Shown here: positions 25,350 to 34,145 of the stretch, piece by piece
How positions within the stretch are numbered: the stretch's first letter is position 1
Layout of the letters: every line of letters begins with the position of its first letter
Program-made: the position numbers and the translations under genes
NCBI GenBank assembly: GCA_018061065.1
Contig: JAGOUV010000009.1
Coordinates: 5,309 to 54,463 of the forward strand
Length of the DNA stretch: 49,155 nt
Source: Candidatus Altimarinota bacterium
GTDB taxonomy: Bacteria; Patescibacteriota; Gracilibacteria; UBA1369; UM-FILTER-53-11
Direction of reading: 5' to 3'
The notes under the pieces: model-generated
What the model was told of the DNA's origin: nothing
The model's input: only the letters and a program-made list of their open reading frames with translations
Database searches by the model: none

Positions 25350-26897
25350 CTAGAGCGGCGCGTCCATTGTGGACTGCTCGCTTTTAATTTTTGACTCGTT
25401 TCTAAATTTAGAGATGAGTTCTTTGTCGAGTGCCTTGGTGAAAAACATCATTGCGGCGAAGACGATCGCGCCCAGCGGAAGTAATATGATAACGCTCTTG
25501 GATTGTAATAATCCGCTTGCAAAGGGCTCGGCAAAATACAAAACGCCACCCATGACCAATGATGAAACAAGTGTCTTAATAAAAAATAAGCCATCAAATA
25601 TATGCAGGCCTTCTTTTGACATACGATACTGCAAAATACTAAAAATAATAATTTCCGTAACAACGCTGCTTATTGCCGCGCCGATAAATCCATACCTCGG
25701 AGCCAAGATAATATTGCAGAAAATATTGATTACGACGCCCACCGCATTTGCCTTGAGAACTTCTTTTTGTTTGCCCATAGCCACAAATGTGTAGCTGAGC
25801 ACGGCATATAAATAATTAAACATGACCGCACCCAGTAAAATTTGCAGACCAATTTCAGAGCCGGGAATAAAGGTTCCATCCGCCAATCGGTGCGATAAAA
25901 ATTGAGGACTACTCACGAGCGCCGTCAGCGGCCATGCGACAAAATATCCGCCGACCAGTGTGGGCAGCGCGATCGCCGTCATAAAATAAAGTGAATATTT
26001 TCCAATACGTCCCGCGCGTGCGCGGTCTGCCATGAGCGCGACCGTGAGTGTGGGCAACACCGAGTTCATAAAATAGTGCGGTACGATTTGTAGAATTTCC
26101 ACCACGCGCATAGGCACGCCAAAATACGCGACCTGCTCCTTCATCCCGTAAAATGACATTATGATTGTTCCCGTTCGGAAGTAGATCGTTCCCAGCATCA
26201 GCGCAAGCCCATACGGAAGTGCCTTAACTACCAAATGCTTCATAAAAACCCGATCAAATCGGAATCTAATTTTTATATGCTGACGCGCTGCAAAGTACGT
26301 AATCACAATGGTAATAGTGGTGCCAAAAATCCATGCCGCCAATAAATGCACGAAGCCTTCATTTGGATTAGTGGGAAACCACCAGAATACCGTCGCAGCG
26401 ATATAAAGCACCGTTACCAATTTCCCAATAATTAAGGCAAATGACGACCATGCCATGCGCAGATAAAACTGCAGCACCGAAGAAACGGTGCCCGCCAAAA
26501 GTCCAATGACTGTAGCCACAGAAATCACCAAAATTCCCATCGGGATATGGGTCCCATTATACGCAGGTATGAGATACGCGACCGCTGTTCCAATAGCCAG
26601 GGAAATAAGCGCAGTGAGGCCGCGCACGGTCAAGACATTTCCAATAATTTTTTCAATATGCTCCTTCCCATTTTCTTTCGCCATCTCACGCACCGCGATG
26701 GTAAATAACCCTAAATCCGCCACAATCGCAAAAAGCGCAGTGAAATCATAAATCGTTGTATATTCACCATAGGTAGAGCGATCGAGGTAGTTGGTCACTA
26801 ACTTGATACTCACTACTCCCATGAGTGACCAGATGACTTTTCCAATGACCTGCCAGAGTGTGTTCGAGAGAATCTTCCGAGCGATCGACATACCCAC
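25350..26897 (-). CDS. Polysaccharide/lipid-linked oligosaccharide flippase (MOP superfamily, Wzx-like)
   Basis: A 515-residue integral membrane protein with about 12-14 hydrophobic segments. It opens with the typical K-I-L-S-N-T-L-W-Q-V-I-G-K and Y-L-D-R-S-T-Y-G-E-Y pattern of polysaccharide biosynthesis/Wzx-type MOP flippases, which turn lipid-linked sugars across the membrane. MurJ is the alternative, but the N-terminal pattern fits Wzx better. The start is the GTG at 26897 (TACACT on the minus strand, 26912-26907, ends 9 nt upstream) or the ATG two codons later. It ends 3 bp after the convergent murD stop and starts 25 bp from divergent prfB. Confidence 0.85.
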   Translation of the reverse strand: MGMSIARKILSNTLWQVIGKVIWSLMGVVSIKLVTNYLDRSTYGEYTTIYDFTALFAIVADLGLFTIAVREMAKENGKEHIEKIIGNVLTVRGLTALISLAIGTAVAYLIPAYNGTHIPMGILVISVATVIGLLAGTVSSVLQFYLRMAWSSFALIIGKLVTVLYIAATVFWWFPTNPNEGFVHLLAAWIFGTTITIVITYFAARQHIKIRFRFDRVFMKHLVVKALPYGLALMLGTIYFRTGTIIMSFYGMKEQVAYFGVPMRVVEILQIVPHYFMNSVLPTLTVALMADRARAGRIGKYSLYFMTAIALPTLVGGYFVAWPLTALVSSPQFLSHRLADGTFIPGSEIGLQILLGAVMFNYLYAVLSYTFVAMGKQKEVLKANAVGVVINIFCNIILAPRYGFIGAAISSVVTEIIIFSILQYRMSKEGLHIFDGLFFIKTLVSSLVMGGVLYFAEPFASGLLQSKSVIILLPLGAIVFAAMMFFTKALDKELISKFRNESKIKSEQSTMDAPL

Positions 26898-26901
26898 ACA
26901 G

Positions 26902-26916
26902 GGTATAGTGTATAAT
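26902..26916. promoter_or_regulatory. Overlapping divergent -10 boxes between flippase and prfB
   Basis: Only 25 bp separate the two start codons. TATAAT for prfB occupies 26911-26916, 6 nt from its GTG. The minus-strand candidates are TACACT (26912-26907) and TATACC (26907-26902). The two -10 boxes touch or overlap, so both genes probably have leaderless mRNAs and exclude each other's polymerase. Confidence 0.65.
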
Positions 26917-26922
26917 TAGGCC

Positions 26923-28023
26923 GTGCAAGAACTAAAACCAATACTTGAAGAGATCCTCTCCCAGCTTAACCGTGGGATTGAGGTGCTTAATATAGACAAA
27001 CTAAAAGTGCGCATTAAAGAGCTGGAAGATATTACGAGCGCGCCGGATTTTTGGTCCAATCAGAATCAGGCAAAAGCCATCAATCAAGAATTAAAACATT
27101 CACAGACACTTGTAGAAGATTGGGAAAAGGCAAAGAAAGATGCGTCTGAGTTGCTTGAGCTGCTTCCCAATATGCATCCAGAAGAAGATGCTGCATCCGC
27201 AGAAGAATTTCGCGGCATGGTAAAAGAATTGCAAAAGCGTTTTGATAAATTAAATCGCGAGTCATTTTTTGCAGGAAAGTACGATAAAAATAATGCCATT
27301 ATCAATATTCACGCGGGCACGGGCGGCAAAGATGCCCAAGACTGGGCCGAGATTCTCATGCGCATGTATGTTCGCTACGCCGAACGCGTGGGCTACGATG
27401 TTGAGGTGATCGACGAGTCATACGGAGAAGAAGTGGGTCTCAAGAGCGCTACAATCAGCATAAAAGGCATCTACGCGTATGCATATTTGAAAGGCGAAAA
27501 AGGAGTACATCGCCTGGTGCGCATGTCCCCTTTCAATGCGAAAAATTCACGCGAGACCTCGTTCGCGTTGATAGAAATTTTGCCAGAAGTTACCGCATCA
27601 GACGAGTTAGACATTAAGCCGGAAGATATTGAGTTTGAGGCGTTTCGTGCGGGAGGCAAGGGCGGACAAAATGTGAATAAGGTGAGCAGCGCGGTGAGAA
27701 TAAAACATCTTCCCACGGGGCTGGTGGTGACGTGTCAGAGTGAGCGTTCGCAGATTCAGAATCGTGAGCAGGCTATGGGTGTGTTGCGTGCAAAGTTGGC
27801 GCAGCTTATGGAAGATCAGCATGCACAAGAAATGGCGCAAATTAAGGGTGGCCCCGTGCAGATCGCCTGGGGGAATCAGATCCGTTCGTATGTGTTGCAT
27901 CCTTACACGATGGTAAAAGACCACCGCACGGATTATGAAACGTCGCAGGTGGATAAGGTGTTGGATGGCGATTTAGAAGGATTTATCGAGGCTGAGCTGG
28001 AGTGGATGGCACGCAAGAAGTAG
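26923..28023 (+). CDS. prfB: Peptide chain release factor 2
   Basis: A 366-residue class I release factor. The anticodon-like tripeptide S-P-F (about residues 202-204, in L-V-R-M-S-P-F) identifies RF2, which reads UAA and UGA. The catalytic G-G-Q is at residues 247-249, in the usual R-A-G-G-K-G-G-Q-N-V-N-K context. The frame is continuous from the GTG start, and there is no programmed +1 frameshift site after codon 25 as in many RF2 genes, so expression is not autoregulated that way. The GTG is supported by TATAAT exactly 6 nt upstream. Its presence, with TGA stops in this window, indicates the standard genetic code. Confidence 0.95.
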   Translation: MQELKPILEEILSQLNRGIEVLNIDKLKVRIKELEDITSAPDFWSNQNQAKAINQELKHSQTLVEDWEKAKKDASELLELLPNMHPEEDAASAEEFRGMVKELQKRFDKLNRESFFAGKYDKNNAIINIHAGTGGKDAQDWAEILMRMYVRYAERVGYDVEVIDESYGEEVGLKSATISIKGIYAYAYLKGEKGVHRLVRMSPFNAKNSRETSFALIEILPEVTASDELDIKPEDIEFEAFRAGGKGGQNVNKVSSAVRIKHLPTGLVVTCQSERSQIQNREQAMGVLRAKLAQLMEDQHAQEMAQIKGGPVQIAWGNQIRSYVLHPYTMVKDHRTDYETSQVDKVLDGDLEGFIEAELEWMARKK

Positions 28024-28080
28024 TAAATTGACGAAAATGTATAAATAGTTTAATTTATGCTCTTCTTTTAACTGTACGTT

Positions 28081-28590
28081 ATGGGAAACGAATTAGATTA
28101 TAAAAATGAGCTCACACGGGATGAAATTGATCAGCTTCATGTGCACTGGGAGGCCGAAAATGTGTTTCCAGGCCTGAGCCCTGTACAGCAAGGCATTGTC
28201 CCCTTTCAGGTCATCGGTCATGAAGTAAGGTTAAGAAAAGTTTTGGAAGAAGAAATTGAAGGGATGAATCGAGGCGGTTTTTGTTTTTCAAGTGAGCAAA
28301 TCGGTACTGCGTTGGATAACGGACGGGAAAGACTCGCAAGAGGATTCCCTGCCTTCCGGGAGATTAATCAAGGGGTAGCAGCTGCGCATGCACCAGCTCT
28401 GCAAAGACGCCGTGAGCTCTACCGCATTGCAAGTCAGGACTTTGATACCGTGCCCGATAATGTCACGGATAGCGAGTTTGATGCTGTGGTAAACGGTTTC
28501 CGCACTTACCTTTTTGACTTTCTTGGACAAATTGAGGCGAAGTTAGGCATCACCGCACTCATGCCAAAACTGCGAACTATTATTCGCTAG
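28081..28590 (+). CDS. Hypothetical protein (ORFan)
   Basis: A 169-residue soluble protein with no recognisable domain. It is acidic at the N-terminus and helical throughout, with charged heptad-like stretches (for example around residues 40-60 and 75-110) and an Arg-rich end. It lies 57 bp after prfB. A weak TAACTG (28069-28074) sits 6 nt before the ATG; it could also be read from the prfB transcript. The next gene (def) has its own -10. Confidence 0.6.
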   Translation: MGNELDYKNELTRDEIDQLHVHWEAENVFPGLSPVQQGIVPFQVIGHEVRLRKVLEEEIEGMNRGGFCFSSEQIGTALDNGRERLARGFPAFREINQGVAAAHAPALQRRRELYRIASQDFDTVPDNVTDSEFDAVVNGFRTYLFDFLGQIEAKLGITALMPKLRTIIR

Positions 28591-28638
28591 CGCCCAAAGT
28601 TTCTTGCCACTTTTCCTATTCCCCGCTACATTTTCCGT

Positions 28639-29145
28639 ATGTCAGTCTTACCAATTACAAAAGGGGTTGATCATGAGATTCTGCGCACCGTGAGTAAGCC
28701 GGTCAAAAAAATCGATAAGAAAATTAAAAAACTTATCGACGATATGATTGATACGATGGAGGATGCCGAAGGTCTGGGGATTGCAGCGCCACAAGTGGGC
28801 GTGAATCTTCGTATTTATATTGCGCGACTGAATTTTAATACCGATCACGAGATGAATGTTCCTATGATTAATGCAGAGTTTTTGCATATGTCCGAAGATA
28901 TGAACGATGCAGAGGAAGGATGCCTTAGTATCCCAAAACGCTTTGGCACCGTACGACGCCACACAGAAGTCACGATTCGTTATATGGATGTTAAGGGCAA
29001 GTGGATCACGCTTAATTTAAAAGGGCTCAATGCACGCATCATGCAGCACGAGACCGATCATTTAAATGCTACATTAATTGCGGATAAAATGATTGAAGAG
29101 GCCGATGAAGAGCCCCTGAAAGTGGCTCGACGAAAATCAAAATAA
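28639..29145 (+). CDS. def: Peptide deformylase
   Basis: A 168-residue metalloenzyme that removes the formyl group from new proteins. All three motifs are visible: G-I-A-A-P-Q-V-G (about residues 47-54), E-G-C-L-S-I-P (about 93-99, Cys metal ligand) and H-E-T-D-H-L-N (about 136-142, two His ligands and the catalytic Glu). Length is typical. TACATT (28627-28632) ends exactly 6 nt before the ATG, so the mRNA should be leaderless. The Lys/Arg-rich C-terminus (A-R-R-K-S-K) is a common end in this family. Confidence 0.95.
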   Translation: MSVLPITKGVDHEILRTVSKPVKKIDKKIKKLIDDMIDTMEDAEGLGIAAPQVGVNLRIYIARLNFNTDHEMNVPMINAEFLHMSEDMNDAEEGCLSIPKRFGTVRRHTEVTIRYMDVKGKWITLNLKGLNARIMQHETDHLNATLIADKMIEEADEEPLKVARRKSK

Positions 29146-29216
29146 AAAGTAATATTCCGCGGTATTTTAAGAGAAATCTGTAACGATTTTTTTGTTTAAC
29201 TTGTATTAATCAGCAC

Positions 29217-29816
29217 ATGAGACTCGATAGACCAGATGATATGTATCCCAGAGGGCTACGCATAGTAGGAGAAAATTCATCTCCTCCCCAAAGTGTGGAG
29301 ACACCAGATTTTGGTTTGGGCGAAAGTGGCGAAGAGTTCGATATTGCAGGAGAGGTGCGTGCACAACTTGACGCGGTAGATTCGGGGGCACTTTCTCCAA
29401 AAGAAAGGCAGTTATGGGCAGATGTAAAACGCGCTATTTCAAGTCGTCAGGGTCTCACCACGGATGATATGTATGTATTTTTAGGTATTAATGATTTGGC
29501 AGTTGCCCCGAGCAATCCACAGTCAGTGCGGCTTATACACAGCTATCTTCAGAGCGCAGGCACGTCTGATTTATTGATTAATGTAACTCTTAGCCATTTA
29601 CGTGTGTCACCTCCCGCCCTGCCTCGTCACACAGACTATGTACCCGCCGACCTGGATGAATGGCTCGCTCTACAGGATGCCCTTGGTGCTCAGATTGTGG
29701 AAACAGTGCGTCCACAATTACACCTCGAACCTAGGCTCCCCAGGACTCGCGGGACACCAACGGATGATGTACGTCTTGAATTCGATCTAGCGGGAGAGTC
29801 TGGTGAGGGTATGTAA
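29217..29816 (+). CDS. Hypothetical acidic protein with repeated E-F-D-[I/L]-A-G-E motif
   Basis: A 199-residue soluble protein, acidic and rich in Pro, Asp and Glu, without a domain I know. The motif E-F-D-I-A-G-E (residues 40-46) returns near the C-terminus as E-F-D-L-A-G-E, each next to a G-E-S-G-E stretch. The two could be short linear docking motifs flanking a helical core (about residues 46-170). TATTAA (29204-29209) ends 7 nt before the ATG. The last 30 bp overlap the convergent FemAB-like gene. Confidence 0.6.
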   Translation: MRLDRPDDMYPRGLRIVGENSSPPQSVETPDFGLGESGEEFDIAGEVRAQLDAVDSGALSPKERQLWADVKRAISSRQGLTTDDMYVFLGINDLAVAPSNPQSVRLIHSYLQSAGTSDLLINVTLSHLRVSPPALPRHTDYVPADLDEWLALQDALGAQIVETVRPQLHLEPRLPRTRGTPTDDVRLEFDLAGESGEGM

Positions 29817-30716
29817 AAAAGGTCGATAGACTATCTGTATCGCGGCCGGATATTTTTTTTCTGTGCCTCCGAATTTTTTCTTGAAGTCAGTAATCCCCTG
29901 CCATGGATGATTAGGTTCGTCGTTGGGTGCGATGCCTAGAAAATCGTAGGACGTCATGCCGCGCGTTTTTGCGTGTCGCATCGCCTCCCATTGTAGCGCG
30001 TAGTTTGCCATAGTATTTCTCGATTCATTTGAAGAGGCACCATAGTAATAGGTAGCGGTTTTTCCTTCATACACAACGATAATTCCCCCAAGCACATGTT
30101 CATTATGGTAGGCCAAAAAGAGGCTCGATTTTTTCTTTGCGCCAAATATTTTTAGAAGTTGTTCATAATAAAATTTAGGATTAATGCCAAATCCATCGCG
30201 CTCGCCGGTCGTGCGCAAGATAGTATAAAAGGCCTCAAAATCTGCTGCCGGAATTTTTTCAAATTCATCAAAACGTTTTACTTCCACGCCATGCTTTTGT
30301 GCAATCTTTATATTATAGCGTCCCTTTGGTTTCATTTGAGACAGTATCTCGGTTTCGCTCAGGCTTAAATCTACCACTAACGTACAGTCGGGGGTGTAGC
30401 GTTTTGTGGCCCTCTTTAGACCCGGCCAAAACTCCGACATAACATTATTCACCGGCTCGACGCGTGCATAGATCGCCTTTTCTTTTTTCGCAATTTTGTA
30501 TAACTCGTGGGCAAACTCCATATCCATATCTCCCCAGCCCTTGTCATTAGTCCCCTCTGCCAACACCCACAGCCAGCGCAGCCCAAAGCGCCGCTTCATA
30601 CGAACCACGAGCGCACGCACGCCAGCCACCTCTATGCGATAGATTTTACCGCGGTATGCCAGGCTTTCTTGTAGCTGAGAGAACTCCTCCGATAGAAAAA
30701 ATGAATTGGTGTGCAC
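29787..30716 (-). CDS. FemAB-family aminoacyltransferase / GNAT-like peptidoglycan bridge enzyme
   Basis: A protein of about 309 residues with two GNAT-like halves, as in FemABX proteins (PF02388/PF13480). These add amino acids from tRNA to the side chain of peptidoglycan precursors. Recognisable blocks are P-D-C-T-L-V-V-D-L (about residue 113), M-K-P-K-G-R-Y-N-I-K-I-A (about 130) and the C-terminal Y-Y-Y-G-A-S-S ... A-L-Q-W-E-A-M ... Y-D-F-L-G-I-A-P ... F-K-K-K-F-G-G. The number and kind of residues added cannot be told. TATAAT on the minus strand (30730-30725) is only 2 nt before an in-frame ATG at 30722 but 8 nt before the GTG at 30716, so I prefer the GTG. Confidence 0.85.
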   Translation of the reverse strand: MHTNSFFLSEEFSQLQESLAYRGKIYRIEVAGVRALVVRMKRRFGLRWLWVLAEGTNDKGWGDMDMEFAHELYKIAKKEKAIYARVEPVNNVMSEFWPGLKRATKRYTPDCTLVVDLSLSETEILSQMKPKGRYNIKIAQKHGVEVKRFDEFEKIPAADFEAFYTILRTTGERDGFGINPKFYYEQLLKIFGAKKKSSLFLAYHNEHVLGGIIVVYEGKTATYYYGASSNESRNTMANYALQWEAMRHAKTRGMTSYDFLGIAPNDEPNHPWQGITDFKKKFGGTEKKYPAAIQIVYRPFLHTLTRLSR

Positions 30717-30772
30717 GTGCATAGATTATACCTGATTGCCCATTTGCGTATATTATTGTATAATATGCATAT

Positions 30773-31573
30773 ATGAATATAAAAATAAAATTAGCATTGG
30801 GCGGATTAATTGCGGTAGCCGTAGTCGGCATTTTACTCTTTGCCGGCAAGGGAGGACTTAATAAAGGTTCTCTAAATGAGGCGATAACTGCTACGCGAAA
30901 TCCAACAGCCCTCGTTGGTCCCATTAAACAACAAGCACAAATTGGATGGCCAGCTTGCGATACTAGAAATCTTACATTTGGTCCTGGTGCATATGGGCCT
31001 ATTCCAATGGAGTCCGGAGGTAGAGTTCTGTCTAATAATATGATAACGGTTTCGGGGAATCGTCCCGACAATGATAGAGGTGTGCCCTTGCCCGCCAATT
31101 TCAACAATGCTCTTTTGGCAACATATACAGTAACTGTTAAAAACTGCATATTAGAGCTCAATAAATTGACTCTTGGATACTCTGGAGCTTATGCAGATGT
31201 GATAATAGATAATATCTACGCTGCGGCACGAGATACTACTTTTTCGGCACAGCCAAATATAATGTGTAACGTGTTTGGTGTTCGCTATGAAAGTAATATT
31301 CTCTCAGCCAACCATCCACTGGTTATAGGTCCAAATAGTACGGTTAATATAGAGATAAGAGGAGATATTAAAAATATATTTGGAAGACGGGTTCCACATC
31401 CCTACGAAAATATTCAAAGTTCATGGTTTGAGATGAAAATGACACCTTGGTTTAAGGGTCAAGATCCTCTAGGGGCTCATATTGGTACTCGTCCAATACA
31501 ACTTAGCTATGATACGAGGTATACTGCACCTGGCTTCAACCCAAGAGTAGCATGCGAACAGTATTATCGATAA
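30773..31573 (+). CDS. Membrane-anchored exported protein, unknown function
   Basis: A 266-residue protein with an N-terminal membrane anchor (residues 5-23, Lys before and after, Gly-rich end). The rest is extracytoplasmic and looks beta-rich, with many Asn, Thr and Gly and four Cys (near residues 63, 126, 166 and 262) that could form disulfides. No family is recognised; surface or pilin-associated proteins of similar build are common in this group of bacteria. TATAAT (30759-30764) ends 8 nt before the ATG. It is divergent from the FemAB-like gene across about 56 bp and followed by a strong bidirectional terminator. Confidence 0.7.
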   Translation: MNIKIKLALGGLIAVAVVGILLFAGKGGLNKGSLNEAITATRNPTALVGPIKQQAQIGWPACDTRNLTFGPGAYGPIPMESGGRVLSNNMITVSGNRPDNDRGVPLPANFNNALLATYTVTVKNCILELNKLTLGYSGAYADVIIDNIYAAARDTTFSAQPNIMCNVFGVRYESNILSANHPLVIGPNSTVNIEIRGDIKNIFGRRVPHPYENIQSSWFEMKMTPWFKGQDPLGAHIGTRPIQLSYDTRYTAPGFNPRVACEQYYR

Positions 31574-31595
31574 ATAACAATTAGTATATCGAACG

Positions 31596-31627
31596 AAAAA
31601 AGCCCCGAGAATCTCCCGGGGCTTTTA
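31596..31627. terminator. Bidirectional rho-independent terminator
   Basis: A perfect 10-bp stem, AAAAGCCCCG (31598-31607) and CGGGGCTTTT (31617-31626), with a 9-nt loop. Six A on one side and four T on the other make it work in both directions. It serves the preceding plus-strand gene and, on the minus strand, the ftsA-ftsZ operon ending at 31678. Confidence 0.92.
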
Positions 31628-31677
31628 AGTTTCAAATGCGAAATTCAAACTGCTCCGGCCCGAAGGCCTACGCAGTG

Positions 31678-32874
31678 TTAGCTTACCTTCTTTCTAATGA
31701 AAGCAGGGATGTCCAACTCGCTCTCTACTGAGCGTGAAGGAGCTTGCTGCTGAAGGCTTGAGTGCTCACGCTGGAAGAATGAAGGACGCTCGCGCTTCTG
31801 CTCATCAAAGCCAGTTGCGATAACTGTTACCTTCATCTCACCCGTATAAGAGTCGTTGATGACTGCACCAAAGATCACCGTTGCATCTGGATCAGCTGCC
31901 TCAGTGATAATGCGTGCTGCCTCGTCGACCTCAAACATTGAAAGATCATTTCCACCTGTAACATTGAACAAGATACCCTTTGCGCCGCCGATATCCATCT
32001 CCAAGAGAGGTGACTCGACTGCCGCACGAGCTGCATCCTGAGCACGGTTTTCTCCGCTTCCATAACCGATACCCATCAATGCAGATCCTGATGATGACAT
32101 AACTGTACGTACATCAGCGAAATCTACGTTGATCATACCGTGTACCGTGATGATATCAGCGATACCCTGAACACCCTGGCGTAATACATCATCCACCACC
32201 GTGAAAGCATCCATAAGAGGAGTTTTCTTGTCGATGATAGAAAGAATACGATCGTTTGGAATTGTGATAAGTGTGTCGACTTTTCCCTTCAAGTTCTCAA
32301 GACCATCTTCGCTCTGAGACTTGCGCTTCATTCCCTCAAAAGTAAATGGCTTAGTCACTACAGCGACCGTCAAGATTCCCAATTCACGTGCAATTTCAGC
32401 TACGACTGGTGCACCACCGGTTCCTGTACCACCACCCAAACCACAAGTGATGAAAACCATGTCTGCGCCTTCGATAGCTGCCTTGATTTCTTCTGAGCTC
32501 TCCTCTGCTGCCTGACGGCCAACATCTGGATTTGAGCCAGCGCCCAATCCACGAGTTGAAGCCTTACCAATGTTAATCTTGGTAGGTGCCTCACAGTGGT
32601 AAAGAGCCTGTGCGTCTGTATTTAAAGCGATAAATTCGATACCCTTCACTCCCGCCTTCATCATGCGTGAAACGGCGTTACAACCACCACCACCCACACC
32701 AACTACTTTGAGTGATGCGACCGGTGTGATTTCCGGGGTTACCATTTCGACTGAAACTTGGCGTTTCTTGAATGTCGACTGTTTGCCTGCAAACAGATTT
32801 CGAAGCGCGTCTCTCTGGAATCCTGATGATGATGAGGATGATCCCGATGACGATGATGAGGATGAGTGATCCAT
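31678..32874 (-). CDS. ftsZ: Cell division GTPase FtsZ
   Basis: A 398-residue tubulin-like GTPase that forms the division ring. It has [10 protein letters not shown], the tubulin signature G-G-G-T-G-T-G, and N-x-D-x-x-D (nucleotide and T7-loop region). The C-terminal peptide L-D-I-P-A-F-I-R-K matches the FtsA-binding tail. The first about 50 residues are unusual: runs of seven and six Ser (residues 4-17) separated by Gly, then a Lys/Gln-rich stretch. This Ser tract is made of simple TCA/TCC/TCG-type triplets and could vary in length by slippage. It follows ftsA by 29 bp in the same operon. Confidence 0.97.
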   Translation of the reverse strand: MDHSSSSSSSGSSSSSSGFQRDALRNLFAGKQSTFKKRQVSVEMVTPEITPVASLKVVGVGGGGCNAVSRMMKAGVKGIEFIALNTDAQALYHCEAPTKINIGKASTRGLGAGSNPDVGRQAAEESSEEIKAAIEGADMVFITCGLGGGTGTGGAPVVAEIARELGILTVAVVTKPFTFEGMKRKSQSEDGLENLKGKVDTLITIPNDRILSIIDKKTPLMDAFTVVDDVLRQGVQGIADIITVHGMINVDFADVRTVMSSSGSALMGIGYGSGENRAQDAARAAVESPLLEMDIGGAKGILFNVTGGNDLSMFEVDEAARIITEAADPDATVIFGAVINDSYTGEMKVTVIATGFDEQKRERPSFFQREHSSLQQQAPSRSVESELDIPAFIRKKVS

Positions 32875-32903
32875 ATAAAAAAATTAGGAAATACGTTATT
32901 TAT

Positions 32904-34145
32904 TTAGGGAAGTAAATTTTTGGCCCAGTTTTTGAGCCCAGAAAAAGCTTTTTTAATACCGACGCCTTTGAATGATGAGCCGCCGAAAGGACGAGCATCA
33001 AAGCGCGTTGCCCAGACCAAAAGTCCGATCGCCGTTGCATAAGCAGGATCTTCGATTTTATCGACAACTCCCTCGAAATTTTGTGGGAAGCCGATTTGGA
33101 CTGGTAGGTTAAGTGTCTCGCGAGCCAACTCAATGATGCCCGGGATTTTAGAAGCAGCACCAGTCAAGACAACACCTGCGGGCAACATGCCATCGCGATG
33201 AATCTTAGCGAGCTCTTCTTTTACTAACATGAAAATTTCACCATAACGTGCCTCGATAATCTCCACCAACTGACGCTTAGAGACTTTCTGTTGGTCGATC
33301 TTGCTGATCGTACCCAAATCAATCGCATCGCGATCTGAGACGTCATCAGGGACACATGAACCGTATTCAATTTTAATCTTCTCGGCTGCATCGACTGACA
33401 TACGTAATCCGATAGCAATGTCACTCGTGACGCTTTCGCCACCAACGGGGATAACTGCAGTTTGCAAGATAGTTCCCTCTTCAAAAACCGCGATCGAAGT
33501 TCCGCCAGAACCAATATCTACCACCACGACACCCAATTCTTTTTGTCTCTTAGAAAGTACTGCCTCACATGCGGCCAATCCACCCGGAACGATATCGTTG
33601 ATATCGACACCAGCCTGGAGCACACATTTTTCAATATTGCGGACTGAAGGAACAATGCCCGTGACGATATGTGCATCCACCTCAAGGCGAATGCCGGTCA
33701 TACCCACTGGATACTTAATGCCCTTCTGTTCATCAACAGTAAATGACTTAGGAATAATACGTAAAATACGGCGATTGTTTGGAATTGCCACTGCCTGAGC
33801 AGCCTCTAATACACGATCTACATCGTCTTCAGTTATTTCGCTGCCTGGAGCCGAAATAGCGATAACCCCCTTAGAGTTAAATGACTCGATATGATTGCCT
33901 GAAATACCCAAAAATACGTGATGAATAGGCTCACCTGCCATACGTTCTGCGTCTTCCAATGAAGCCGTAATGTTACCAATTGTCTCTTCCACATCAATCA
34001 CCTGTCCTTTTCTCATGCCCGTGGATGGGGCGATACCAACACCAATAACATTGGGGATATTGGTCTTTTCATCCAATGTACCCACTACTACGCGAATTTT
34101 TGAAGAGCCGACGTCTAAACCAACGAGGATGCGAACTTTTGACAT
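32904..34145 (-). CDS. ftsA: Cell division protein FtsA
   Basis: A 413-residue actin-like protein that tethers FtsZ to the membrane. It begins V-G-L-D-V-G-S-S-K-I-R-V (phosphate loop 1). It has the SHS2-type 1C region with N-x-x-G-V-I-A-I, then D-I-G-S-G-G-T-S-I-A (phosphate loop 2) and L-T-G-A-A-S-K-I-P-G (adenosine motif). The C-terminus ends in an amphipathic Lys/Phe/Leu helix (S-G-L-K-N-W-A-K-N-L-L-P), the usual membrane anchor. Length is typical. The other common dcw genes (ftsQ, mur) are absent; upstream is a 506-bp gene-free region that probably holds its promoter and regulation. Confidence 0.96.
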   Translation of the reverse strand: MSKVRILVGLDVGSSKIRVVVGTLDEKTNIPNVIGVGIAPSTGMRKGQVIDVEETIGNITASLEDAERMAGEPIHHVFLGISGNHIESFNSKGVIAISAPGSEITEDDVDRVLEAAQAVAIPNNRRILRIIPKSFTVDEQKGIKYPVGMTGIRLEVDAHIVTGIVPSVRNIEKCVLQAGVDINDIVPGGLAACEAVLSKRQKELGVVVVDIGSGGTSIAVFEEGTILQTAVIPVGGESVTSDIAIGLRMSVDAAEKIKIEYGSCVPDDVSDRDAIDLGTISKIDQQKVSKRQLVEIIEARYGEIFMLVKEELAKIHRDGMLPAGVVLTGAASKIPGIIELARETLNLPVQIGFPQNFEGVVDKIEDPAYATAIGLLVWATRFDARPFGGSSFKGVGIKKAFSGLKNWAKNLLP

